Origin: Acinetobacter sp. SFB
GTDB lineage: Bacteria > Pseudomonadota > Gammaproteobacteria > Pseudomonadales > Moraxellaceae
Direction: 5' to 3'
DNA: 64,000 bases
Assembly: GCF_001647545.1 (NCBI RefSeq)
Contig: NZ_LSZH01000016.1
Span: forward strand, 62,001 to 126,000
In this document: positions 9,801 through 18,722 of the stretch, piece after piece
Layout of the letters: each line of letters opens with the position of its first letter
Numbering within the stretch: the first letter of the stretch is position 1
The notes under the pieces: generated by a model
What the model saw: the letters and a program-made list of their open reading frames with translations, nothing else
What the model was told of the DNA's origin: nothing
The model's database searches: none
Made by a program: the position numbers and the translations under genes

Positions 9801-10454
9801 ATGACATATCGGACAGGGTCAAAAGTAGAATCAAGAAAATCATTTATATTATTGAGTACTTTAAGCGAAATAAGCTTATCGAGTCAGGCCCAGACAGCAG
9901 AGCCAGAATGGAAATTCACTCTCAAAAATGCCTATATTGAACAAGATTTTGACTCTTCTGGAGTAAAAAATTTCGGCAGTTGGTCGCCGTCAGCGTCACT
10001 TTTTTATACCTCTAAAATGAGAGAAACTCCGCCTTTATAACAAACATTACTTAGGAATTGAGCATAACTGGAAAGCCGATGATTTCTCTTTAAATTCAAG
10101 ACTAAAATATTTTAATGCGCCAGAGGACAATGACCAATTCAATATTGATACGCAAAATATGGGTGGGCTTGAAACTGTAAAAATCAGCACTCACAGTATC
10201 CATATGGGATATCAGCAGATTATTGGTGAATCTGCCTATCCTTTGCCAGATGGTTTTGACCAGAAACTTATTTTATTAACGCTGATGGTCGCGAAAACAA
10301 AGAAATTGAGGCAAATATTCTTGGCAACTATGCATTTCAACAGCCCTATCTTAAAGGACTGGCTTTGCAATACCTGTTAATTGACTACAACATCAATTAT
10401 GTTACTGATTTTACTGAAAATAGTTTTTTCATAAATTACGGTAAAAAATTCTAA
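9801..10454 (+). pseudogene. Broken OprD/BenP-family outer membrane porin
   Basis: Remnants of a single porin gene are spread over different frames. The first part begins at an ATG preceded by GGAAGG and encodes a signal-like segment followed by EWKFTLKNAYIEQDF, the usual start of an OprD-family barrel. It stops at 10040. The next stretch reads on in another frame (HYLGIEHNWKADDFSLNSRL, LPDGFDQ). The last frame gives YAFQQPYLKGLALQYLLIDY and ends SFFINYGKKF, an outer-membrane C-terminus with terminal Phe. At ~650 bases versus >1.2 kb for the family, a large internal part is missing as well as there being frameshifts. Such porins often sit beside benzoate or anthranilate genes and admit aromatic acids; this copy cannot work. 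Confidence 0.8.
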
Positions 10455-10473
10455 AATTTTTAAAGGAATAAAA

Positions 10474-11817
10474 ATGAAAACAATTGAGATCAATACGGTG
10501 ATAGACCGCGAAAAACTATCGCCGTTACAATGGCTGGTATTTGCACTTGGCTTCTTGGTGTTTTTTTGTGATGGATTGGATACCGGCATTATCGGTTTTA
10601 TTGCGCCTGCATTACTGGATGATTGGGGCATCAGCAAACCTCAACTTGCACCCGTACTCAGTGCGGCTTTAGTGGGTATGTCGATTGGCGCAATTCTGTC
10701 TGGCCCGCTTGCCGATAAATTGGGGCGCAAGAAAGTCATTACTTCCACTACCTTGCTTTTCGCAACATTTACCGTACTTTGTGGTTTTGCCACGTCTACA
10801 CAAGAGCTGATGATTTTCCGATTCATTACCGGTATTGGCTTGGGTGCTGCCATGCCGAATATCAGTACTATTGTTTCAGAATATATGCCTGCTAAACGTA
10901 AAGCATTCTTAACCGGACTAGCAGGTTGTGGCTTTATGCTCGGGATTTCATGTGGCGGGCTGTTATCTGCTTATTTATTGGAAAATCTGGGTTGGGCTAA
11001 AGTCATTATTATTGGGGGCATTATTCCACTTATTCTGGTCATCATACTGCTTCTTAAATTACCTGAATCTACCCAATATTTAATTAAAAATAATCAATCT
11101 TTAAAAGCTCAGCGTATTTTAGAAAGCATTCAAGGTCAACCTTTTGCCGAAGCAGTCACCCTCAAAATTGCTCACACTGAAGTTGAATCTGCCCAAAGTC
11201 CGGTTAAACAAGTATTGGGGAAATATTTAGTCAGCTCGAGTATGTTGTGGCTTTGCTGTTTCATGAGCTTACTGGTGTTTTACCTTTTAACCAGTTGGAT
11301 GCCAACCATTTTAAAAACCGCAGGTTTCACCACTCAGCAATTTAGCTTAATTGCCGCTATCTTCCCTTTTGGGGGCGTAATCGGTGCCATAATTATGGGT
11401 TGGTATATGGATAAAACCAACCCAACCAAAGTCATTCGCTATTCTTATCTGATTGCTTTTGGCTTGTTTATTGTAGCGGGCTTTCTAAGCTCAGATCTGT
11501 TATTTTTTGGCATTACCATCTTCTTAATTGGTGCCTTGCTGGCAGGTGCCCAATCATCCTTACTGCCTTTAGCCGCTATTTCCTACCCTTCAACCTGTCG
11601 AGCGGTAGGCGTTTCATGGATGCATGGAATTGGTCGAATTGGAGCAATTTTAGGGGCTTTCTTTGGCTCCCTGATTTTCACATTTGAGCTAAGTTTAAGT
11701 GGTTTATTCTATATTCTTGCGATCCCTACTTTTGTTTCATTTATTGCGCTAAGTTTAAAAGTGCGAAGTGAAAAATCTAAAGCCCAAAATCAAGCTAAAA
11801 TTCAAGAATTAGCTTAG
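10474..11817 (+). CDS. AAHS-family aromatic acid:H+ symporter (MFS)
   Basis: An inner-membrane 12-helix transporter of the aromatic acid:H+ symport family (relatives BenK, PcaK, MucK). The first helix carries the family signature FFCDGLDTGIIGFIAPAL, with D33 and D36. The loop between helices 2 and 3 has DKLGRKK, and the loop after helix 8 has GWYMDKTNPTK. Length (447) is normal for the family. It follows the ant-cat genes and the broken porin, and AAAGGAA precedes its ATG. It therefore most likely imports anthranilate or a related aromatic acid, but the substrate cannot be read from the sequence. A strong hairpin follows. Confidence 0.85.
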   Translation: MKTIEINTVIDREKLSPLQWLVFALGFLVFFCDGLDTGIIGFIAPALLDDWGISKPQLAPVLSAALVGMSIGAILSGPLADKLGRKKVITSTTLLFATFTVLCGFATSTQELMIFRFITGIGLGAAMPNISTIVSEYMPAKRKAFLTGLAGCGFMLGISCGGLLSAYLLENLGWAKVIIIGGIIPLILVIILLLKLPESTQYLIKNNQSLKAQRILESIQGQPFAEAVTLKIAHTEVESAQSPVKQVLGKYLVSSSMLWLCCFMSLLVFYLLTSWMPTILKTAGFTTQQFSLIAAIFPFGGVIGAIIMGWYMDKTNPTKVIRYSYLIAFGLFIVAGFLSSDLLFFGITIFLIGALLAGAQSSLLPLAAISYPSTCRAVGVSWMHGIGRIGAILGAFFGSLIFTFELSLSGLFYILAIPTFVSFIALSLKVRSEKSKAQNQAKIQELA

Positions 11818-11831
11818 GCTAATTTTAAATA

Positions 11832-11868
11832 AAACCACCTAATTTAAATGATTTAAATTAGGTGGTTT
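11832..11868. terminator. Bidirectional terminator between the AAHS gene and an AraC gene
   Basis: A perfect 18-bp arm dyad (AAACCACCTAATTTAAAT and its complement) with A-run before and T-rich sequence after. It lies between convergent genes and should work in both directions. Confidence 0.8.
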
Positions 11869-11888
11869 ATTCTTTGCTTTTTAAAAAA

Positions 11889-12887
11889 TTAATTGATGTT
11901 GATACATTTGTTTTTAGTTTCACTTGGTTTTTCACCAAATTCCTCGCGGTACTCTTGAGAAAATCGACTTAAATGGTTGAATCCCCATTGAGAAGCCAAA
12001 TGGGAAATCGATATTTTTCGATTGAGACCAGCTGTACTTAACACTTTATAAATTTGCTGTAACCGATGTTTTTTTAAATACGCCATCGGACTAGTCCCAT
12101 AGTAATACTGAAACTCTTCATACAGTTTTGATTTTGAAACACCTGCCAAGTCGTGTAAATTATCAGCACAAATCTCTTCTTGGGCATGGCTAAGGAGAAA
12201 TTTGTGTACTCTTTGGATATAAGCAGGCTGGGCTTGAGTAGATAATTGTTTAAGCTGTTCTGAATAGTTATTTTCTTGAGATAACAATAGAGCTTTAATT
12301 ATAAAATTTTCATAATCTTCAGCCAGTAAAGGCAATCCATAAAACCCAGTATATTGTGATTTAAACTGTAAGAAATTCTGAATATTCTTCCACCATGCGG
12401 TAATTAAATATTCTGAGTCAAAATGCATTGCCGGATTAAAAACAACCGGCTTTTCCACCGGTTGATGAAGCAAATCAGCTAAAACGATTTGTAAACTTTG
12501 TTCAGGAACCACTACTTGTAGCTTCTTGCAATCTTTATCAATAGTTAAATCTTGTAAATCTGCATTGGAGAGAATCAGGCCATTTTTTTGATCTGACAAA
12601 TAGCGTTCCCCTCGCATATTCAAAATTTGTTTGCCCATCAAAGGAAGACTAATACTATACGCTTTAAGATTAGAGGTATTAATTGCAACATTAGCACCAT
12701 AAGAAATAGTACCAATCGTCATTCGTTTATGGGGTAAGCGCATGCCATCATAATGGAAATTCAAAGTGTCCCGACAGCTGGTATCCAAACGATGTTCACC
12801 ACAAATGGTTGACATCAAGTTTTGAGCAAAATCAGCTTTATTAGAGTAGTGATTTAATTCAATATCTTGTTGGCTTAGTGATTGCAT
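11889..12887 (-). CDS. AraC/XylS-family transcriptional regulator
   Basis: A 332-residue regulator. The N-terminal ~200 residues look like the AraC-binding-like domain of the AntR/XylS type (ISYGANVAINTSNLKAYSIS, then LPLMG). The C-terminal ~100 residues hold the two AraC helix-turn-helix motifs (LHDLAGVSKSKLYEEFQYYY, then GTSPMAYLKKHRL and LASQWGFNHLSRFSQEYREE, then FGEKPSE). AGGTGA is placed 8 bases before the start. In Pseudomonas the antABC genes are activated by an AraC/XylS regulator, AntR, so anthranilate is a reasonable effector for this gene or its neighbour. It is divergent from a related AraC gene across 480 AT-rich bases. Confidence 0.85.
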   Translation of the reverse strand: MQSLSQQDIELNHYSNKADFAQNLMSTICGEHRLDTSCRDTLNFHYDGMRLPHKRMTIGTISYGANVAINTSNLKAYSISLPLMGKQILNMRGERYLSDQKNGLILSNADLQDLTIDKDCKKLQVVVPEQSLQIVLADLLHQPVEKPVVFNPAMHFDSEYLITAWWKNIQNFLQFKSQYTGFYGLPLLAEDYENFIIKALLLSQENNYSEQLKQLSTQAQPAYIQRVHKFLLSHAQEEICADNLHDLAGVSKSKLYEEFQYYYGTSPMAYLKKHRLQQIYKVLSTAGLNRKISISHLASQWGFNHLSRFSQEYREEFGEKPSETKNKCININ

Positions 12888-13367
12888 TCCATTTTCACCT
12901 AGCTAAAATTTATTATCTGTATCAATATATCAGCTAAATACTCCTACTGAATAGATTTATCTCCTTTTTAGATTTTTAAAATCAACTTATCTGGGTAATT
13001 TATGATTTGGTAAAATTATTTATTGCAGGATTAATAATCATCTAGACAATCTATACTTATTCTAAAAATTATTTTTTCTTCATTTTAAAATTAAACAATA
13101 TCTGATTAATCTTAACCACCTGTTTATACTAAAAAATTATTATACCCCTATCAATAAAGCATATTTTTTTTGGATTCTTTTTTAAACAGTTATATCAATC
13201 AAATATATTTTTTATAATTTTTTTCTTACCTTATACTTCTTGTATGAAACAATTTTTTTGTTATATATACTCATTGCTCTTATACTTTTTTTAATATAAC
13301 TTAAAAAAAATATTATTTAAGATACTAAAATAATAGTTCTCTCTGATCAAGATATAAGGATATAGAA
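12888..13367. other. Very AT-rich divergent promoter region between two AraC genes
   Basis: 480 bases, mostly A and T with long T and A tracts (especially 13190-13310). It must contain both divergent promoters. I could not recognise a clear direct-repeat operator. No reading frame of note. Confidence 0.45.
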
Positions 13368-14351
13368 ATGATTGAGTTAGGAAAAAGTGAAAATTGGCTG
13401 CCTAGAAAATTTTTTGCTCATTTTCATCAATCTCAGGAAGTTTTAGACTGGACAATCAAAGCAAATGGCCCTCACCATTTACATATTCCAAATCCACAAC
13501 AAATTGATTTTTTACATGAAGGCATCCAAATTGGTGAAACCACTTTTGGTAAAATTCAGTACTCAACACTTGTAAATATTAATATTGATAATTTGCAGCA
13601 TTGTTATATTTTTAATGTGCCGATTGAGGGCATACAAGAAATTAAAATTAAATCTTCAACGATATATTCTAGTAATGATGTTGCTGCGATATTTTCACCT
13701 GATCAACCCTTTTCGATGGTTTTAGAACCAAACTGCCAAAAGCAAATGATTCGTATTTCTAAAAAGAATATGGAAAACCATCTTATGCGGATGTTAGGCT
13801 ATAAAATTAATCGACCGTTAATTTTTGATATCCAAGCCCCCATGCAAGGTTCAATTAAACAATGGTTTAATTTGGCCATGAGTTTGCAAGAATTTTTATT
13901 AGAATATGATTCTGTTATAGATTTACAAGGGATTTGGAATAATTTTGAAATTAATCTGATTGCTCTTTTACTCACTTCTCAACCACACAATTACAGTTTA
14001 GAACTTGAACGCCGCTTACAGGGAAAACCTTCTTATTTAAATTATATTGAAAGTTTATTTAAAGAAAATTTATCGCAACCTTTGAAATTAAGCGAACTTG
14101 AGAAAATTCTGGGAATTTCTCGTGAAAGATTATATCGTGATTTTCATACCTATTTTGGCCAATCCCCAGTGGCTTATTTGCGTAATTTACGCTTTGAAGA
14201 AACCTATAAGCGTTTAAAAGAAATCAAGCCCTGGGAAAATGTTTCAAGTATTGCCATGGACTGCGGTTTCCAGCAATTAGGACGATTCTCCCAAGAATAT
14301 AAAACCCGTTTTGGCGAATTTCCGTCTGAAACACTGAAAAACAATAAATAA
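13368..14351 (+). CDS. AraC/XylS-family transcriptional regulator (paralogue)
   Basis: A 327-residue paralogue of the divergent AraC gene. It shares the N-terminal pattern IGETTFGKIQYSTLVNINID followed by FNVPIEG and the C-terminal DNA-binding region (LEKILGISRERLYRDFHTYF, then GQSPVAYLRNLR and DCGFQQLGRFSQEYKTRFGE). Conservation is strongest in the helix-turn-helix part, so the two may recognise related sites but different inducers. AAGGA precedes the ATG. One of the pair is the likely activator of antABC-catA and the AAHS transporter, and the other may control the downstream MFS/hydrolase pair. Which does which cannot be read from sequence. Confidence 0.83.
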   Translation: MIELGKSENWLPRKFFAHFHQSQEVLDWTIKANGPHHLHIPNPQQIDFLHEGIQIGETTFGKIQYSTLVNINIDNLQHCYIFNVPIEGIQEIKIKSSTIYSSNDVAAIFSPDQPFSMVLEPNCQKQMIRISKKNMENHLMRMLGYKINRPLIFDIQAPMQGSIKQWFNLAMSLQEFLLEYDSVIDLQGIWNNFEINLIALLLTSQPHNYSLELERRLQGKPSYLNYIESLFKENLSQPLKLSELEKILGISRERLYRDFHTYFGQSPVAYLRNLRFEETYKRLKEIKPWENVSSIAMDCGFQQLGRFSQEYKTRFGEFPSETLKNNK

Positions 14352-14364
14352 TATAATGCGTTTT

Positions 14365-14395
14365 AAACCAACTGTTTTAAGAATACAGTTGGTTT
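14365..14395 (+). terminator. Terminator of the second AraC gene
   Basis: AAACCAACTGT pairs perfectly with ACAGTTGGTTT around a 9-base loop, 14 bases after the stop codon. Confidence 0.7.
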
Positions 14396-14508
14396 ACAGA
14401 TGAGAAATAATCATATGAATTAAAATTAATATAATTTGTTTTATTTTAAATATTTATTCTTTAGCGAGCTTCCTATTTTCATAAACATATTTTAAAATTA
14501 ATTCAAAT

Positions 14509-14542
14509 AAAAAGAGCACTTTATCAATCAAGTACTCTTTTT
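14509..14542 (-). terminator. Terminator of the MFS gene
   Basis: AAAAAGAGCACTT pairs with AAGTACTCTTTTT (one mismatch). It lies downstream of the minus-strand MFS stop at 14586 and has T-runs on the transcript side. Confidence 0.65.
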
Positions 14543-14585
14543 ATTGGTTTATGCAAGATTTTGAAAACTGACTTAGCCAGATTAT

Positions 14586-16022
14586 TTAATCATTATTGAC
14601 TTCGATATCTTTTTGCAATTTTTTTGCAGTTTTATCTGGATTAAGAAATAGAATTGCAGCTAATCCTACAATTAACAAATAGATCCCAATATATGAAAAA
14701 CTTAGATTCATTCCTGTAACCAGTTTGCCTAACATTGCAGCATCTGGAAGTATTCCTTTCATAGGCTGAATATAGCCTGCCGATTCCATAAACATTCCCA
14801 CCATGGTAGGTGAAATCATTCCCCCTAACGATGCCAATGCGGTGACTGTCGCCATAACGGCTGCTCGTTGTTTAGAGCAGATACTATAGGCTAAAGTAAT
14901 AGGGGCTAGTGGGAATGTCATTGCCAAACCTGCTGCAATAGTCAGAACTAAAACAGCTGTAACTCCCGTAGCATAAGGTAATATTAGAAAGAAAATACCT
15001 GACATCAAAATTAAGGATCCGAATACGCAACCCATCGATATATGTACCGAACTGCCTTTTTTCATTAAAATTTTCGACAGATAACCTGCCACCAGCAAGG
15101 TCAAAGCACCAAATATCCAGGGAAATGTCGAAATCATTCCGATCATCTGTGGAGAAGTGTTGAGTACTGCCGACAAATAACGAGGTGCCCAAGTTGTTAA
15201 AAAGCCCATTGCCCAGAAACATCCAGCACCGGCTAAGAAAGCAGAGATAAACATGGGTGAGAAAAAGATTTTAAATAAAGGGACTACTTTTAATGAGTCT
15301 GCAAATTCGGCAATACTTTTATTACTGATATAACTTGTATTTGGATGAACCAATGGCTTAGGTTGAGTCAGTTGCTGTTTCGCCTTGAGATGACTATAGG
15401 GTCCTTCTTTTGCAATTAAAAACCATAACAGGCTCCAGACCAGACCGAACATTCCTAAAAAACCGAATGCCCATCTCCATCCATAAGACGGATGAGCAAT
15501 AATAGCCGCGAGAATGGGTGCAGCAATAATCGGGCCTAAGGTCGATCCTATGGCAACCAAACTACTTGGCAAGCCACGTTCCTTGGGCTCGTACCATCCA
15601 TGAATATGTTGCAAAGTAATAGGCGTCGCAGGCCCTTCTGCAGCACCTAAAATAATTCGTGTCACCAATAAGAGCGTTATGCCCCCTCCCAGGAGCATGG
15701 GAAATTGTAAAACGGCCCAGGCAATTCCCATAATCAGAAGGATCCAGCGGGTTTGTATTTTTGCCGCCAGTAATCCCACGACAATAGAGGAAATGGCAAA
15801 CAGGAAGAAAAAAGAACTTCCAATAAAACCAAATTGACTACTCGACATCCCCAGTTCACGCATTGCCGGTTCAGCCACCAGTCCTAATACCGCTTTATCG
15901 GCAAAGTTCACCATCTGGAATATGATCAGCATTCCGGTGATTAACCACGCCCGGTTAGTAATTTTCCCTGTCTCAAGCGACTGCACCAGTGAAGTGGGGA
16001 AATTTTTGCTTTGGCTCTTCAT
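14586..16022 (-). CDS. MFS transporter, anion:cation symporter (ACS) type
   Basis: A 478-residue, 12-helix inner-membrane transporter. The first helix pattern (QMVNFADKAVLGLVAEPAM) and RIILGAAEGPATPITLQHIH in helix 4 resemble the ACS family, whose members import organic anions such as aromatic acids, glucarate or phthalate. The start overlaps the stop of the upstream metallo-hydrolase by four bases (ATGA), so the two are translationally coupled. The transporter therefore probably brings in the hydrolase substrate or a related organic acid. The actual substrate is unknown. A hairpin follows downstream. Confidence 0.8.
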   Translation of the reverse strand: MKSQSKNFPTSLVQSLETGKITNRAWLITGMLIIFQMVNFADKAVLGLVAEPAMRELGMSSSQFGFIGSSFFFLFAISSIVVGLLAAKIQTRWILLIMGIAWAVLQFPMLLGGGITLLLVTRIILGAAEGPATPITLQHIHGWYEPKERGLPSSLVAIGSTLGPIIAAPILAAIIAHPSYGWRWAFGFLGMFGLVWSLLWFLIAKEGPYSHLKAKQQLTQPKPLVHPNTSYISNKSIAEFADSLKVVPLFKIFFSPMFISAFLAGAGCFWAMGFLTTWAPRYLSAVLNTSPQMIGMISTFPWIFGALTLLVAGYLSKILMKKGSSVHISMGCVFGSLILMSGIFFLILPYATGVTAVLVLTIAAGLAMTFPLAPITLAYSICSKQRAAVMATVTALASLGGMISPTMVGMFMESAGYIQPMKGILPDAAMLGKLVTGMNLSFSYIGIYLLIVGLAAILFLNPDKTAKKLQKDIEVNND

Positions 16023-17095
16023 ATATTGGCCTCCCGAATTAACTCACGAGCCTTGCCCTCTTCTAAACGAGACTTAACAATATCCATCACATTGAAAGTA
16101 TCATTGTCTTCTGCTGCCAATACCAAGCCATCAAAATCATTTTGAGCGACATTTACCATTTTTTGAACATCAGCTGAGTCAGGGGTATTCGGTACAATAT
16201 GATGCAAAATAAGTGCCTTAACATTTGCTTCTTGAGCAACCAGACCTACTTTTTCATAAGAGGTATGAGATTCTTCAAGATGAACAGCAATCCCATCTCG
16301 GGTGGGTCCTTCAGGGAAAGTGGCTAAAATTGCATCCAGGTCGATGACCTCATGCATTAACACATCTGCATCTTTGGCCAATAAAATACAGTTTTTAGAA
16401 TAAGTCGTATCACCCGAAATGACCACAGAACCATATTTAGAATCGAATCTGAAACCAAAAGCAGGAAAACATAAACGATGATCAACCAAGATTGTGCTGA
16501 TTTTGACCAGTTCATCTTCATAAATGACAAAAGGTTCCATTTCCGGATGTCGGTTATGAACCGGATCGGCTTTGGCCTTTTCTGGAATTTGAATATCAAA
16601 TGCTTTAATCCATTCTGTTGGGCTTGAACGTCCTTCATCTGCCATTCGAATGGCAATATCGGAAGCAAACACATTATGTATTAAAGCATCGACCATAGCC
16701 GCTGTACCCACCATCGGATGATCGCCACCACAACAGCCTTTAATTTTAGGATGTGAGTGAGCAGGCATCGCTGGATTTTGTAGGGGCTTGCCAGGACCAT
16801 AAATTTGAATAGGTTGACTGAAAGATTCGCCAGGAACTTGCCAGCCCGTGAACAAGTAAGAACCTAGATCATAAATATGATCAGAATGATGATGGGTGAG
16901 AAAAATACCCCGTAACTCACCCCAAGTGGCATGACTTCTGTAATTGCGAATACTGCCCATCCCACAGTCCACAATATAAGTCGCACTATCGACACAGATG
17001 GCCGTTGAAATACCTGCTCTAGAACGGGATACGATTGGACCACCACCGGTACCTAAAGCAATAATTTTCATTCCCTGTTGATTATTAATTGTCAT
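16019..17095 (-). CDS. Metallo-beta-lactamase-fold hydrolase
   Basis: A 358-residue cytoplasmic MBL-fold enzyme. The metal-binding signature THHHSDH gives H68-x-H70-x-D72-H73. Further ligands are likely at SGDTTYS (Asp near residue 229) and the LILHHIVP stretch near the C-terminus. The start GTGGGPIVSRSRAGIST is typical of RNase Z/arylsulfatase-like members that act on small molecules. There is no signal peptide. GGAC is found upstream of the ATG. Coupling to an ACS transporter points to a catabolic hydrolase (lactone, ester or amide), possibly feeding the nearby anthranilate genes. The substrate is unknown. Confidence 0.8.
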   Translation of the reverse strand: MTINNQQGMKIIALGTGGGPIVSRSRAGISTAICVDSATYIVDCGMGSIRNYRSHATWGELRGIFLTHHHSDHIYDLGSYLFTGWQVPGESFSQPIQIYGPGKPLQNPAMPAHSHPKIKGCCGGDHPMVGTAAMVDALIHNVFASDIAIRMADEGRSSPTEWIKAFDIQIPEKAKADPVHNRHPEMEPFVIYEDELVKISTILVDHRLCFPAFGFRFDSKYGSVVISGDTTYSKNCILLAKDADVLMHEVIDLDAILATFPEGPTRDGIAVHLEESHTSYEKVGLVAQEANVKALILHHIVPNTPDSADVQKMVNVAQNDFDGLVLAAEDNDTFNVMDIVKSRLEEGKARELIREANI

Positions 17096-17120
17096 TGAAT
17101 CGTCCTTTTTAATTTATGCT

Positions 17121-17134
17121 AATAACACGTTATT
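17121..17134. promoter_or_regulatory. Short inverted repeat upstream of the MBL-MFS operon
   Basis: AATAAC-AC-GTTATT, a perfect 6-bp dyad with 2-base spacer, 26 bases upstream of the hydrolase start. It could be an operator, but so short a site may be chance. Confidence 0.3.
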
Positions 17135-17290
17135 AATATAATTGAGTAGATTCACTGGCCAATATGCAATTTTTAAAAATTCACTATGCGTAATTTAAAT
17201 TATTTTTTTTAATAAAATAAAAGTCTTTTAGAATAAGGTCATCTTGTTAAAAGATAAAATTAAGCCCCGAATATTCCTTCTAAAAAAACA

Positions 17291-17320
17291 AAAAAGCTTT
17301 CAAAATTTTGAAAGCTTTTT
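17291..17320 (-). terminator. Perfect palindromic terminator after the cupin gene
   Basis: A 30-base perfect palindrome containing AAAAAGCTTTCAAAA and its complement, 25 bases downstream of the cupin stop on the minus strand. It ends in T-runs in both directions. Confidence 0.8.
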
Positions 17321-17344
17321 ATATAACTATACTATTTTCAGCGC

Positions 17345-17836
17345 TTAAAACTCACAATTCGGAAGCCGTGCTGGATCAATAAAGCGAATATTACGAGCCG
17401 CCGATACCTGAACCACTTTTTCTGGATCGGTTAAATTATGCAATTCCGAGAATAGACTGGCTAAATCATTACCTGGACTTACCCAAAAAATACCTTTGGC
17501 AGGCCCTGCTGAAGTGACTTTATAACCATGTGTAGTGCCACGTGGCCAGTAAAGGTAATCACCCGCTTTTGCGGTTGTCCATTCACCATCGAGATAAAGT
17601 GAATACTCTCCCTCAAGAATATAAGCATGTTCATCCTGTACGGGGTGCATATGAGGCGGAACAAAGGTACCCGCAGGGTCATTCGAAATCCAGGCAAAAC
17701 TTGACTGTTGATCTCCGCCTATAATCGGTTCATATACATGACCCAATATATTCCATTCAATATTTTTAAGTTCTTTACTTAAACGTGATTCACTGAACAC
17801 TAAAGACGATAAATTTTTCTGATTTAGCATTTCCAT
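17345..17836 (-). CDS. Cupin-domain protein, possible small-molecule dioxygenase or isomerase
   Basis: I start at the ATG at 17836 (MEMLNQKNLS), preceded by GGGAGA; the frame is open further upstream but that part is low-complexity and lacks a ribosome site. The 163-residue product has a cupin beta-barrel. The first cupin motif is PHMHPVQDEHAYILEGE, giving H62, H64 and E69, and the second is GDYLYWPRGTTHGY, giving H103, so a metal site appears intact. Similar proteins include ring- or ketone-cleaving dioxygenases and ChrR-like sensors, so function is open. The gene lies between the MBL-MFS pair and the DUF202 genes and has an AT-rich upstream region with ATGCA-type half-sites. Confidence 0.72.
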   Translation of the reverse strand: MEMLNQKNLSSLVFSESRLSKELKNIEWNILGHVYEPIIGGDQQSSFAWISNDPAGTFVPPHMHPVQDEHAYILEGEYSLYLDGEWTTAKAGDYLYWPRGTTHGYKVTSAGPAKGIFWVSPGNDLASLFSELHNLTDPEKVVQVSAARNIRFIDPARLPNCEF

Positions 17837-17884
17837 TGTGGTTCTCCCTTTTTTATCATTCAAACAATTTTTCGGCATTTTCAC

Positions 17885-17925
17885 TATGCATTTTTTCATG
17901 ACAAGGTATGCAAAAAAATGTATGA
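17885..17925. promoter_or_regulatory. Imperfect dyad upstream of the cupin gene
   Basis: ATGCATTTTTT near 17886 and GCAAAAAAATGTAT near 17910 form an imperfect inverted repeat about 50-90 bases before the cupin start. It resembles, but does not match, the ATGC-N7-GCAT dyads seen at 20387 and 23102, so membership in the same regulon is only a possibility. Confidence 0.3.
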
Positions 17926-18007
17926 AACAGATACACAAAAATAAAAAATGCATATTCCTGATTATTAATCTCTATATATTTAAAATTTTAATTGATCAAA
18001 AAAATTT

Positions 18008-18364
18008 ATGAAAAATCTATTTAAAATTCTAAAATTAACAGACGGTGAGGATCCGGATCCTCGTTTTACGCTCGCCAATGAAAGAACGTTTTTGGCATGG
18101 AATAGAACAGCACTTGCAATATTAGTGGGTGCGGTTGCATTTATTACCCTTAATAATGGAATGATTGAAAAAGTCATCGCAGATCAGATTTTTATCGCTT
18201 TGATTTTACTTTCAATTATTCTTAGCATAAGTGCGATTTTTCGTTGGTTCAGAATTGAATATGCACTTAGAACAAAACAGTCACTTCCCTATCCCTTTAT
18301 GGCTCCATTCTTATCAATTTTTAGCTTGATTTTGATCATATTTATTTTTATTCATATGAAATAA
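18008..18364 (+). CDS. DUF202 (YidH-like) inner membrane protein
   Basis: This 118-residue protein has the hallmark DUF202 start, DPDPRFTLANERTFLAWNRT, followed by three membrane helices (about residues 35-52, 63-80 and 95-116). The family is widespread, often encoded as tandem pairs like YidH/YidG, and has no established function. The next gene begins 2 bases after its stop, so they form a pair. The ribosome site is weak, and the promoter must lie in the short region shared with the divergent cupin gene. Confidence 0.8.
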   Translation: MKNLFKILKLTDGEDPDPRFTLANERTFLAWNRTALAILVGAVAFITLNNGMIEKVIADQIFIALILLSIILSISAIFRWFRIEYALRTKQSLPYPFMAPFLSIFSLILIIFIFIHMK

Positions 18365-18366
18365 CA

Positions 18367-18681
18367 ATGAAAATGCAAGATAATGGACTTCAACCCGAAA
18401 GAACTTTTTTATCCTTAGAAAGAAGTTTATTTTCTTATATCATAATCAATTTTACTTTCTTTAAAATTTTGATGAGTAAACCCTCTAGCCTATTTTATAT
18501 TGCTGTTTTTATTGCCTTGGTCATTAATTTTTATTATTTGACTATTTTGATCAATTTTAAAAAAATAACCACACTTAGTAGCAAGTGTAAAAATTCATTG
18601 CTTCACCGTTTTATATTATTGTCTTCTAGTGTTTTCACTATTATTTTAGCCATCTTATCTGTCTATATTATTCTTTTATAA
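18367..18681 (+). CDS. DUF202-related (YidG-like) inner membrane protein
   Basis: A 104-residue membrane protein with a shortened DUF202 motif, LQPERTFLSLERSLFSY, and three predicted helices. It starts 2 bases after the stop of the YidH-like gene and probably forms a heteromeric complex with it. The function is unknown. Lysine- and isoleucine-rich codon use fits the AT-rich surroundings. A convergent terminator follows immediately. Confidence 0.7.
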   Translation: MKMQDNGLQPERTFLSLERSLFSYIIINFTFFKILMSKPSSLFYIAVFIALVINFYYLTILINFKKITTLSSKCKNSLLHRFILLSSSVFTIILAILSVYIILL

Positions 18682-18707
18682 AAAAACCATTTTGAAAAAT
18701 GGTTTTT
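18682..18707. terminator. Bidirectional terminator
   Basis: AAAAACCATTTT and AAAATGGTTTTT form a 12-bp stem with T-runs on both strands, between the DUF202 pair and the convergent hydrolase gene. Confidence 0.8.
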
Positions 18708-18722
18708 GTATACTATCTAAAA

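Noticed and set aside
12888..13367. Replication origin or plasmid-type iterons, because of extreme AT-richness
   Set aside because: No DnaA boxes or iterons seen; the position between divergent regulators explains it as a promoter region.
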